Assembly: GCF_001514285.1 (NCBI RefSeq)
Contig: NZ_KQ949026.1
Location: forward strand, 504,121 to 568,120
Reading direction: 5' to 3'
From: Streptomyces sp. DSM 15324
Lineage (GTDB): Bacteria; Actinomycetota; Actinomycetes; Streptomycetales; Streptomycetaceae
DNA length: 64,000 nucleotides
In this document: positions 8,016-15,457 of the stretch, piece by piece
Layout: every line of letters starts with the position of its first letter
How positions within the stretch are numbered: position 1 is the stretch's first letter
Program-made: the position numbers and the translations under genes
Notes under the pieces: generated by a model
Told to the model about the DNA's origin: nothing
The model's database searches: none
The model's input: the letters and a program-made list of their open reading frames with translations, nothing else

Positions 8016-8408
8016 GTGATCGCCTTCGTACGGAACGCCCGGTTGTGGTTCGCGCCCGAACAGGTGCGCAAGGAGGGCAGCACCCCGGACTACCGGTTCT
8101 CGCTGGCCAACGAGCGCACCTTCCTGGCGTGGCTGCGGACCGCGCTCGCGCTGATCGGCGGGGGCTTCGCGGTGGACCAGTTCCTGCCGGACCTGCGCTG
8201 GGGCTGGCGGGTCGGTCTGGCGCTGGCGCTGCTGGCGGCGGGTGTGCTGTGCGCGCTGCGCGCGGTGAACCACTGGATGCGCTGCGAGCGGGCGATGCGC
8301 CGGGGGGAGGATCTGCCGGCGTCCCGTTTCCCGGCACTGCTGAGCGTGGTCGTCGCGCTGGTGGCGGTGGCGATGGTGGTCGTGGTGCTGCTCGGCTGGG
8401 CGGGATGA
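8016..8408 (+). CDS. DUF202 (YidH-type) membrane protein
   Basis: A 130-residue protein with the DUF202 signature LANERTFLAWLRTALALIGGGFA and three hydrophobic helices. Family members are small inner-membrane proteins of unknown role. It is divergent from the hypothetical gene at 7950 and overlaps the next DUF202 gene by four bases (ATGA), so the two are translationally coupled. Confidence 0.9.
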   Translation: MIAFVRNARLWFAPEQVRKEGSTPDYRFSLANERTFLAWLRTALALIGGGFAVDQFLPDLRWGWRVGLALALLAAGVLCALRAVNHWMRCERAMRRGEDLPASRFPALLSVVVALVAVAMVVVVLLGWAG

Positions 8409-8731
8409 GCGAGCGGAGCGGGGCGGCGGAACGGGATCCGGGGCTCCAGCCGGAGCGGACGCGGCTGGCGTGGCGGCGGACGACCCTGTCCAGCACGGTC
8501 GCCGCCGTGCTCGCCGTGAAGACCGCGCTGCACGGCGGCACCTCGGCGACCGGGATCCTCGCCTGCGCCCTGGTCTGTGCGCTGTGGCTGGCGTTCCTGC
8601 TGCTCGCCCACCGCCGGATCCGCGCCCTGGCCACGGCCCCGGCACCGACCGCGCTCCGCCCGCGGCAAGCGGCCCTGGCGGTGCTGTGCGCGGTGGCGAC
8701 GGCGGTGTGCGCGGCGGCGCTGGTGGTCTAG
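8405..8731 (+). CDS. Second DUF202 membrane protein
   Basis: A 108-residue partner of the preceding gene, with LQPERTRLAWRRTTLSSTVA as the shortened DUF202 signature and three hydrophobic helices. The ATGA overlap and shared family suggest a hetero-oligomeric membrane pair arising by duplication; the function is not known. Confidence 0.88.
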   Translation: MSERSGAAERDPGLQPERTRLAWRRTTLSSTVAAVLAVKTALHGGTSATGILACALVCALWLAFLLLAHRRIRALATAPAPTALRPRQAALAVLCAVATAVCAAALVV

Positions 8732-8821
8732 CGCTGTGGGCCGTGGCCGGGAAGGTCGGGCCTCGCGAGCCGGTGAACCTCTGCGGTCACCGGGGCCGGC
8801 CGGCGTCGCGCGGCGGGCGGT

Positions 8822-9781
8822 TCAGTCGGCGGCCCGGTCGTCGGGTTCGTCCTCCGGCGGCACCGTCACCACGATCTTGCCCCGGGTGCGTCCCTGCCGG
8901 CTCAGCCGGTGCGCGTCCGCCGTGCGTTCCAGCGGGAAGGTCGCGGAGACGTGCACGGAGACCACGCCCTGTTCGACCAGCTCCGCCAGCCGGGTGAGGT
9001 CCTCGGCGTCGGGTCGTACGAAGTAGTAGACGCCTCCGTAGCCGACGACCTCGCCGTCGGCGATCGACGCCAGACGGCCGTCGGGGGCCAGCAGCTGGGC
9101 GGAGACCTTCAGCGTGTCGCCCCCGACGGTGTCGAACACCGCGTCGACCCCCTCGGGGGCCAGCCCGCGCACCCGTTCGGCGAGCCCCTCGCCGTAGGTG
9201 ACCGGTTCGCCGCCGAGCGAGCGCACGAAGTCGTGGTGGGCCTCGCTCGCCGTGCCGATCACCCGGGCGCCGGTGTGCCGGGCGAGCTGGACGGCGATCG
9301 AGCCGACGCCGCCCGCGGCCGCGTGGACGAGGACCGTCTCGCCGCGCCGGACCCGCAGCACCCGGGTCAGCACCTGGTGGGCGGTGAGGCCGGTCAGGGG
9401 CAGTCCGGCCGCCTCCTCCCAGGTGAGGTTGCGGGGCTTGCGGGCGAGGGTGCGCACGGGAGCGGCGACGTACTCGGCGAAGGTGCCGCGGGAGAGGAAG
9501 TCCTCGCGGACGTACCCGACGACCTCGTCGCCGGCCGTGAACTCGGAGACGGCCGCCCCCGGCCGGACGACCACTCCGGAGACGTCCCAGCCGGGCACCA
9601 CCGGGAAGACGGCGTCGAGCACGGGGTCCAGGTACCCCTCGCGGCACTTCCAGTCGACGGGGTTGACGGCCGCCGCCCTGACCCTGACCAGCACCGAGTC
9701 GGGGCCGACCTTGGGGTCGCGGAGCTCTCCGTACTCCAGGACCTCGGGACCGCCGTAGCGGCTGTAGCTGATGCCCTTCAT
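8822..9781 (-). CDS. NAD(P)-dependent MDR oxidoreductase (quinone oxidoreductase-like, zinc-free)
   Basis: A 319-residue medium-chain dehydrogenase/reductase. It starts MKGISYSRYGGPEVLEYGE, has the NPVDWKCREGYLD loop of zinc-independent quinone-oxidoreductase-like members and the Rossmann glycine motif in HAAAGGVGSIAVQLARHTGA. The GIDAVFDTVGG-like segment follows, as usual. There are no structural zinc cysteines. ATG 9781 matches the family start; an upstream in-frame extension to 9817 has no similarity. Likely reduces activated double bonds or quinones with NADPH; substrate unknown. Confidence 0.88.
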   Translation of the reverse strand: MKGISYSRYGGPEVLEYGELRDPKVGPDSVLVRVRAAAVNPVDWKCREGYLDPVLDAVFPVVPGWDVSGVVVRPGAAVSEFTAGDEVVGYVREDFLSRGTFAEYVAAPVRTLARKPRNLTWEEAAGLPLTGLTAHQVLTRVLRVRRGETVLVHAAAGGVGSIAVQLARHTGARVIGTASEAHHDFVRSLGGEPVTYGEGLAERVRGLAPEGVDAVFDTVGGDTLKVSAQLLAPDGRLASIADGEVVGYGGVYYFVRPDAEDLTRLAELVEQGVVSVHVSATFPLERTADAHRLSRQGRTRGKIVVTVPPEDEPDDRAAD

Positions 9782-9934
9782 GTCACCGACCCTCCGGGGT
9801 GATCGCGTGCCGCGCAACCCGGGTGCCGGGGCGGGGCGGACCGGAAATCACCCGCCACGGCCCGTCCCGCTTCTGCCCGGGCGGCCGTCGGCCTAGGGTG
9901 GGCCCGATCACGTCGCGCGCCACCACTGGACTAC

Positions 9935-9952
9935 ATACCGACCGGTCGGCAT
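9935..9952. promoter_or_regulatory. TetR-type palindromic operator upstream of the kinase/acyl-CoA dehydrogenase operon
   Basis: ATACCGACCGGTCGGCAT is palindromic with one mismatched pair and lies 41 bp before the GTG/ATG region of the kinase gene. Its 12-base core ATACCGACCGGT recurs upstream of the SDR gene and at 34222, which suggests a common regulator, probably the TetR protein encoded at 12287-12889. Confidence 0.7.
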
Positions 9953-9993
9953 GATAGGGCGGGTAGCCTGCACCCGTCCGTAGGAGCGATGTC

Positions 9994-11016
9994 ATGAGCC
10001 CCGACCACCCGCCAGGTCTCGACCTCGACCGGCTGCGCGCCCTGCTGGAGCGCGAGCGCCCCGGTCTGGTCGCCGGCCCCCTGACCGGCCGGCTGATCGA
10101 GGGCGGACGGTCGAACCTCACCTACGAGGTCGGCGACGGCACGGGCACGTGGGTCGTGCGGCGGCCCCCGCTCGGCCATGTGCTCGCCACCGCGCACGAC
10201 ATGAGGCGCGAGCACCGGGTGATCAGCGCCCTGCACCCGACGAGCGTGCCGGTGCCGCGGCCGGTGCTGCTGTGCGAGGACGAGGAGGTGCTCGGCGCGC
10301 CCTTCTACGTCATGGACTTCGTCGAGGGCACCCCGTACCGCACGGCGGCCGAGCTGGCCCCGATCGGCGCGGAGCGCACCCGGGGCGCGGTGCTGTCGCT
10401 GGTGGACACCCTGGTGGAGCTGCACGCGGTCGACCCGGCCGAGGTGGGGCTGGCCGACTTCGGGCGCCCCGAGGGGTTCCTGGACCGCCAGCTGCGCCGC
10501 TGGGGCAAGCAGCTGGACGCCTCCCGCAGCCGTGACCTGGCCGGGATCGACGAACTGCACGCGGCGCTCGGCCGCGCCCTGCCCTCCTCCCCCGCGCCGG
10601 CCGTGGTGCACGGCGACTACCGGCTCGACAACGTCCTGATCGGCGACGACGACCGGATCAGGGCGATCCTCGACTGGGAGATGTCCACGCTCGGCGACCC
10701 GCTGACCGACCTGGGCCTGCTGGTGATGTACAGCGTGCCGCTGCGGCTGCCGGACTCCCCCATCTCCACGACCGCCGCGGCCGCCGGTCATCCCGCGCCC
10801 GCCGAGCTGATCGAGCGGTACGCGGCGCGCTCGGGGCGCGACGTCTCGGCCGTCTCCTGGTACGCGGCGTTCGCCTGGTTCAAGCTCGCCGTGATCCTGG
10901 AGGGCATCCACTACCGGTACACGCTGGGCCAGACGGTCGGGCGCGGCTTCGACCGGATCGGGGAGCTCGTCCCCGTCTTCATCGAGCACGGACTGACCAC
11001 TCTGCAGGAAGGCTGA
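9994..11016 (+). CDS. APH-fold phosphotransferase, ACAD10/11 or LvaA-like hydroxyacyl-CoA kinase
   Basis: A 340-residue aminoglycoside-phosphotransferase-fold protein with the Brenner-type catalytic segment VVHGDYRLDNVLI (His206, Asp208, Asn213 region) and the metal-binding LDWEMSTLGDPLTDLG (Asp227). In this subfamily, found beside or fused to acyl-CoA dehydrogenases (ACAD10/ACAD11, LvaA), the kinase phosphorylates a 4-hydroxyacyl-CoA so that it can be rearranged and fed to beta-oxidation. The next gene, five bases downstream, is an acyl-CoA dehydrogenase, which supports this reading over antibiotic resistance. The exact substrate chain length is unknown. Confidence 0.85.
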   Translation: MSPDHPPGLDLDRLRALLERERPGLVAGPLTGRLIEGGRSNLTYEVGDGTGTWVVRRPPLGHVLATAHDMRREHRVISALHPTSVPVPRPVLLCEDEEVLGAPFYVMDFVEGTPYRTAAELAPIGAERTRGAVLSLVDTLVELHAVDPAEVGLADFGRPEGFLDRQLRRWGKQLDASRSRDLAGIDELHAALGRALPSSPAPAVVHGDYRLDNVLIGDDDRIRAILDWEMSTLGDPLTDLGLLVMYSVPLRLPDSPISTTAAAAGHPAPAELIERYAARSGRDVSAVSWYAAFAWFKLAVILEGIHYRYTLGQTVGRGFDRIGELVPVFIEHGLTTLQEG

Positions 11017-11021
11017 CCGCC

Positions 11022-12236
11022 ATGGACTTCGCGTTCGACGCGCGCACCGAGGAACTGCGCGGGAAGCTGCTCGCCTTCATGGACGAGTACGTCTATCCGG
11101 CGGAGGCCCTCGCGGAGGAGCAGCGGGCAGCGCTGGCGTCGCCCTGGGACACACCGGCCGTGGTGGAGGAGCTGAAGGCACAGGCGCGCAGGCAGGGCCT
11201 GTGGAACCTCTTCCTGCCCGACGCCGCGTACGGCGCGGGGCTCACCAACCTCCAGTACGCGCCGCTCGCCGAGATCACCGGGCGCTCCCCGCAGCTCGCG
11301 CCCACCGCCCTGAACTGTGCCGCTCCCGACACCGGGAACATGGAGGTGCTCTCGCAGTTCGGGGACGAGCAGCAGCGCAAGCAGTGGCTGGAGCCGCTGC
11401 TGGCGGGCGAGATCCGCTCGGCGTTCGCGATGACCGAGCCGGAGGTGGCCTCCTCCGACGCCACCAACATCACCACGCTCATCCGGCGGGAGGGCGACGA
11501 GTACGTCATCACGGGCCGCAAGTGGTACATCTCCGGGGCGATGAACCCCGACTGCAAGATCTTCATCGTGATGGGCAAGACGGACCCCGAGGGCGCGGAC
11601 ATCCGCCGTCAGCAGTCCATGGTGCTCGTGCCGCGCGACACCCCGGGCGTCACCGTCAGGCGGGCCATGCAGGTGTTCGGCTACGAGGACCACTACCACG
11701 GCGGTCACGCCGAGGTGGTCTTCGAGGACGCGCGCGTGCCGGTGACGAACCTGATCGGCGAGGAGGGCGGCGGCTTCGCCATCGCCCAGGCGCGGCTCGG
11801 TCCGGGCCGGATCCACCACTGCATGCGGCTGATCGGCATGGCGGAGCGGGCGATCGAGCTGATGTGCCGGCGGGCGGTGTCCCGGACCGCGTTCGGCAAG
11901 GCCCTCGGTCAGCAGGGCGTGGTGCACAACTGGATCGCGGACGCGCGCGTGACGGTCGAGCAGCTGCGGCTGCTGGTGCTGAAGACCGCCTGGATGATGG
12001 ACACGGTCGGCAACCGGGGCGCCCACACGGAGATCCAGGCCATCAAGATCGCCACGCCCCGCGCGGTCGTCGACATCATCGACCGGGCGATCCAGCTGCA
12101 CGGCGCGGGCGGGGTCAGCCAGGACTTCCCGCTGGCCGAGCTGTACGCCGGGGCGCGCACGCTGATGATCGCGGACGGCCCGGACGAGGTGCACCAGCGG
12201 TCGCTGGCACGGCGTGAGCTGAAGAAGTACCTGTAG
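11022..12236 (+). CDS. Acyl-CoA dehydrogenase (ACAD10/11-type partner)
   Basis: A full-length 404-residue flavoprotein dehydrogenase. Family landmarks are AFAMTEPEVASSDATNI (FAD/substrate loop), RKWYISGAMNPDCKIFIVMGKTD and the C-terminal QLHGAGGVSQDFPLAELYAGARTLMIADGPDEVH segment, which is characteristic of the ACAD10/11 branch. It follows the APH-type kinase by five bases, so the two form an operon equivalent to the fused mammalian proteins. It probably acts on the phosphorylated hydroxyacyl-CoA or its product in fatty or hydroxy-acid breakdown. Confidence 0.93.
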   Translation: MDFAFDARTEELRGKLLAFMDEYVYPAEALAEEQRAALASPWDTPAVVEELKAQARRQGLWNLFLPDAAYGAGLTNLQYAPLAEITGRSPQLAPTALNCAAPDTGNMEVLSQFGDEQQRKQWLEPLLAGEIRSAFAMTEPEVASSDATNITTLIRREGDEYVITGRKWYISGAMNPDCKIFIVMGKTDPEGADIRRQQSMVLVPRDTPGVTVRRAMQVFGYEDHYHGGHAEVVFEDARVPVTNLIGEEGGGFAIAQARLGPGRIHHCMRLIGMAERAIELMCRRAVSRTAFGKALGQQGVVHNWIADARVTVEQLRLLVLKTAWMMDTVGNRGAHTEIQAIKIATPRAVVDIIDRAIQLHGAGGVSQDFPLAELYAGARTLMIADGPDEVHQRSLARRELKKYL

Positions 12237-12246
12237 GGCACGCGGT

Positions 12247-12278
12247 GAGGGGCGGTCGCCAACGGACGACCGCCCCTT
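12247..12278. terminator. Bidirectional hairpin terminator
   Basis: A perfect 10-bp stem, GGGGCGGTCG at 12249-12258 and CGACCGCCCC at 12267-12276, with an 8-base loop, lies between the convergent acyl-CoA dehydrogenase and TetR genes. Confidence 0.75.
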
Positions 12279-12286
12279 ACCCGTGC

Positions 12287-12889
12287 CTAGGGCCGCAGGG
12301 CGCGCAGCAGCAGGTCGGCGAGGTGGTCGGCGACCTCCTGGGCCCCCATCGGGCCGTCCGGGCGGTACCAGGTGGACAGGTGGTGGACGGAGCCGAAGTG
12401 GTAGTCCACCACCAGGTCGGCGGGGGTCGCCGTGGAGAAGACGCCGGCCTCCTGGCCCTCCTCGACGAGCGCGCGGAAGCGTTCGTGGTAGCGCCGGCGC
12501 TCGGCGCGGACCTGCTTGTTCTTCTCGGGGCTCAGGTGGTGCATGGAGCGGAAGAAGATCATCGCGTCGTCGAGGTTCTCGATCGTCGTGACGACGACGT
12601 CGGCCGCGGCTCCGCGCAGCCGCTTCTCGATCGGTTCGTCGGCGTCCGCGAAGGCGTCCAGGCGCTCCTGCTGCACACGCAGCACGCGCGCGTACACCTC
12701 GTGCAGCAGATCGTCCTTGGATCCGAAGTAGTGGTACAGCGCCCCCTTGGTGACGCCGGCCGCCTCGACGATCTCCTGCACGGAGGTGCGGTCGTAACCC
12801 TGCTCGGCGAAGAGCCGGGTGGCGGCGGCGAGGAGCCGTTGCGGAACAGGGGCCTCCGAGCCGTCCGTCGTCCTGGGCACTGCCGCCAC
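12287..12889 (-). CDS. TetR-family repressor of the adjacent acyl-CoA catabolic genes
   Basis: A 200-residue TetR protein with the helix-turn-helix segment TSVQEIVEAAGVTKGALYHYFGSKDDLLHEVY (about residues 35-66) and a helical ligand domain with the KQVRAERRRYHERF helix. It is the last gene of the minus-strand set SDR - ligase remnant - TetR, and it lies between the two operator-containing promoters (9935-9952 and 13976-13992), so it is the obvious candidate to repress both and be released by an acyl-CoA. Confidence 0.88.
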   Translation of the reverse strand: MAAVPRTTDGSEAPVPQRLLAAATRLFAEQGYDRTSVQEIVEAAGVTKGALYHYFGSKDDLLHEVYARVLRVQQERLDAFADADEPIEKRLRGAAADVVVTTIENLDDAMIFFRSMHHLSPEKNKQVRAERRRYHERFRALVEEGQEAGVFSTATPADLVVDYHFGSVHHLSTWYRPDGPMGAQEVADHLADLLLRALRP

Positions 12890-12906
12890 CTGCCTTCCTT
12901 CTCGTT

Positions 12907-13172
12907 CTACCGGTCGTGCGTGCGGGAACGCGGTTCCCGACGGAGGATCTTCCCATTTGCCGTCTTGGGCAGGTCGGGCCGGTCTGTCCTTGCAGTAAGC
13001 GGCGAGCGTATCGGCATCCGCCCGTGCGCCGGGACGCAGGCTGACGCAGGCCCTGACGGTCTCGCCCCGGTAGGCGTCCGGCAGGCCGACGACGGCGGCC
13101 TCGCGCCCGGCGGGACGGGGGGTACAGCAGGTCCTCGACCTCGCGCGGCCGGACCTCGCCCCGAGGCGGTCA
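12907..13172 (-). pseudogene. Decayed C-terminus of an AMP-binding acyl-CoA synthetase
   Basis: Three pieces of the acyl-CoA ligase C-terminal domain are visible on the minus strand in different frames: GEVRPREVEDLLY near 13155-13117, then EAAVVGLPDAYRGETVRACV running to TLAAYCKD down to about 12990, then DLPKTANGKILRREPR, containing the A10 catalytic-lysine motif, ending at the TAG at 12907. Frameshifts and small deletions separate the pieces (the residues between LLY and EAAVVG and the linker before DLPK are short), and the large N-terminal AMP-binding domain is gone. An ATG overlaps the SDR stop codon. The intact gene would have followed the SDR in an operon. Confidence 0.8.
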
Positions 13173-13934
13173 TCCGGTGGCCTCCCACTTCTGCTGGAGG
13201 TGGTTCATGTTGCCCAGCCAGTGGTCGGGGTCGGCGGCGCGCGCCCGGTAGTAGCCGGCCACCTCGGGGTGCGGCAGGATGAGGAAACGGTCTTCCTCGA
13301 TGCCCTTGAACAGGGCGTCCGCCACGTCCTCCGGCTCGATCGCGGTGGGCTTGAGCACCAGGTCGCCCGCGCTGCCGGTGGCGTCCAGCATGTCGGTGCG
13401 CACGCCCTGCGGACAGATCGCGTGGACCTTGATCCCGCGATGGCGGTAGGTGAGCGAGAGCCACTCGGCGAAGGCATAGGCGCCGTGCTTGGTGACGCTG
13501 TACGGGGCGGCGCCGATCATCGTGAGCAGTCCCGCGGCGGAGACGGTCGAGACGAACCGCCCGCCGCCCCGCTCCAGCCAGTCGGGCAGCAGGGCATGGG
13601 CGGCCCGCACATGGGCCATGACATTGACGTCCCAGGCCTGCGCCCACACGGCCTCGCCGGCCGCCTCGGAACCACCGGAGGCGACCCCGGCGTTGGCGCA
13701 GTACACGTCGACGGTGCCGCCGAGCGCCTCCCGGGCGGGGCCGACGACCGCCGAGGCGTCCCCGGGCAGGGCGGTCCCGCCGATCTCGTCGGCGACGGCG
13801 CGGGCCCGTCCCGCGTCCAGGTCGTTGACGACCACTCTGGCCCCCTCGGCGGCGAACCGCCGGGCCAGCGCGGCCCCGATCCCGCCCCCGGCCCCGGTGA
13901 CGACGACCCCAGCACCCTGCACGGCTCCCACCAT
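13170..13934 (-). CDS. Short-chain dehydrogenase/reductase
   Basis: A 254-residue classical SDR with the cofactor motif TGAGGGIG at residues 13-20, the NAG motif in YCANAGVA and the catalytic Tyr145-Lys149 pair in PYSVTKHG. ICPQGVRTDML follows as usual. ATG 13934 is preceded by a strong AGGAGA ribosome-binding site; the long upstream open frame is noncoding. It precedes a broken acyl-CoA ligase and TetR on the same strand. In LvaD-like context it would oxidise or reduce a hydroxy/keto group on the acyl chain; that role is inferred from the neighbours. Confidence 0.9.
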   Translation of the reverse strand: MVGAVQGAGVVVTGAGGGIGAALARRFAAEGARVVVNDLDAGRARAVADEIGGTALPGDASAVVGPAREALGGTVDVYCANAGVASGGSEAAGEAVWAQAWDVNVMAHVRAAHALLPDWLERGGGRFVSTVSAAGLLTMIGAAPYSVTKHGAYAFAEWLSLTYRHRGIKVHAICPQGVRTDMLDATGSAGDLVLKPTAIEPEDVADALFKGIEEDRFLILPHPEVAGYYRARAADPDHWLGNMNHLQQKWEATG

Positions 13935-13975
13935 CGGTCTCCTCCGACACGACGCGACACGGCTCAGCAGGGCCA

Positions 13976-13992
13976 GACTAACCGGTCGGTAT
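13976..13992. promoter_or_regulatory. TetR-type operator upstream of the SDR gene
   Basis: On the minus strand the site reads ATACCGACCGGTTAGT, sharing the first 12 bases with the operator at 9935 and sitting about 45 bp before the SDR start. This places the SDR-TetR transcription unit and the kinase-dehydrogenase unit under one regulator. Confidence 0.65.
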
Positions 13993-14118
13993 GTAGGAGG
14001 AAAGGCAAGCACGAACACCCGCAGCCGAAACACAACCCATGACGTATGGCCAAGTTCACCGGTTAGCAGGACGATACGCCGCACATCGCACAAGCCCGGG
14101 GGACGGGAGCGAAGCCAC

Positions 14119-15411
14119 ATGGCACCACCGACGATGAGCGTGAGCCCGTACTGGGAACTGACCTTCGACGCGGACGGGGACATCGACCCCCGGGAGCGCG
14201 ACCGCCTGCTGGCCGGGATGCGAGCGAGCGGGATCCACGATGTGATCCTCTTCTCGCACGGCTGGAACAACGACCGTGCCGACGCCACCCGCCTCTACAG
14301 CGGCTTCTTCGCCCCGATCCCCGCCCTCGCCCCGCCGGCCGCGAGGATCGGCTACGCGGGCGTGGTGTGGCCGTCGATGCGGTTCTGCGACGAACCGATC
14401 CCCGACCTCCCGCACACGGCGACGGCGACCCCGACCCGGGGCCTGGACGACGGCACCCGGCACGCGCTGCTGGAGACCTTCCCCGGCCGGGCCACGGTGG
14501 TCGAGAGCATCGCACGGCTGCTGGAGCAGCGGCCCCGGGAGGCGAGCGAGCTGGAGGAGTTCGGGCGGCTGGTGCGGGAGCTGGTGGACGCGGTCCCGCC
14601 CGGCCCGCAGGCGCCGTTCGCCGCCGACACACTCGCCGAGGGCGTCCCGCAGGACGGGCCGGAGATGCTCACCGGCTCGACGGCGGCGGCCTGCGCCGCG
14701 TTCGCGACGGCCCTGGCCGGGCTGGACGACGACGGCGACGGCGACCTCGGGGTGCGCGGCTTCGCGCTGCCCCACCCCTGGGACGGGGCGAAGGAGCTGC
14801 TGCGACAGGCGACGTACTACGCGATGAAACGGCGCGCGGGGACGGTCGGCGAACGGGGGCTCGGGCCGCTCGTCGGACGGCTGGCCGAGGCGGCGCCCGG
14901 CGTGCGGGTGCACCTGGTGGGGCACAGCTTCGGCGGACGGCTGGTGGCGTTCGCGCTGCGCGGGCTGCCCGAGGGGGTGCGCACCGTGAAGTCGGTGACG
15001 CTGCTCCAGGGCGCCTTCTCGCACTACGCGTTCGCCGCGCAAGGGGTGCTTCAGGGGCACCAGAACCGGATCGACGGCCCTCTGGTGTGCTGCTACTCGC
15101 GGTTCGACCAGGCGCTGGGCACGATGTACCCGCTGGCCTCCCGGATGGCCGGGGACGACCGGGGGCTGGTCGGGGAGGTGCTGGGCGCCAAGTGGGGCGC
15201 CATGGGCCACGACGGGGTGCAGTCGGTGCCGGACACGCGCGCGTACCGGCTCGCCGAGGTGCTGGCCCCCGGTCGGCTGCCGGCCTCGGGGTGCGTGAAC
15301 GTCGACGCGGCCGAGGTGGTCCGGCGGGGCGGGGCGCCGGCCGGGGCGCACAGCGACATCGTGCACCCCGAGCTGGCGCGGGTGGTGCTGGCGGCGGGCC
15401 GCATCACTTAG
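14119..15411 (+). CDS. Alpha/beta-hydrolase-like protein, function unknown
   Basis: A 430-residue protein with a nucleophile-elbow motif GHSFGG (Ser270) preceded by VRVHLVGHS, and an early DVILFSHGWNNDRADATRLYSGFF strand resembling the oxyanion-hole strand of serine hydrolases. A candidate histidine is in the final GAHSDIVHPELARVV segment. No signal peptide is present, so it is likely cytoplasmic. Between these motifs lies a long helical insertion. ATG 14119 has GGGAG about ten bases upstream; ATG 14134 is an alternative. Specific substrate not recognisable. Confidence 0.75.
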   Translation: MAPPTMSVSPYWELTFDADGDIDPRERDRLLAGMRASGIHDVILFSHGWNNDRADATRLYSGFFAPIPALAPPAARIGYAGVVWPSMRFCDEPIPDLPHTATATPTRGLDDGTRHALLETFPGRATVVESIARLLEQRPREASELEEFGRLVRELVDAVPPGPQAPFAADTLAEGVPQDGPEMLTGSTAAACAAFATALAGLDDDGDGDLGVRGFALPHPWDGAKELLRQATYYAMKRRAGTVGERGLGPLVGRLAEAAPGVRVHLVGHSFGGRLVAFALRGLPEGVRTVKSVTLLQGAFSHYAFAAQGVLQGHQNRIDGPLVCCYSRFDQALGTMYPLASRMAGDDRGLVGEVLGAKWGAMGHDGVQSVPDTRAYRLAEVLAPGRLPASGCVNVDAAEVVRRGGAPAGAHSDIVHPELARVVLAAGRIT

Positions 15412-15432
15412 GGCGTGCTTCGAAACACGCCC
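15411..15432. terminator. Hairpin terminator between convergent genes
   Basis: GGGCGTG at 15411-15417 pairs with CACGCCC at 15426-15432 across CTTCGAAA. It directly follows the hydrolase stop codon and precedes the convergent acylase stop. Confidence 0.65.
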
Positions 15433-15457
15433 AGGACGCGGCCCGCCGTCGTAGCGC

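Noticed and set aside
9994..11016. Aminoglycoside resistance kinase
   Set aside because: The fold is APH-like, but the acyl-CoA dehydrogenase neighbour and the ACAD10/11-type motifs point to acyl-CoA metabolism.
10911..12956. Long minus-strand open frame of 681 codons opposite the acyl-CoA dehydrogenase
   Set aside because: It is antisense to a clear gene, rich in Arg/Gly/His/Val, with no domain; a GC-composition shadow.
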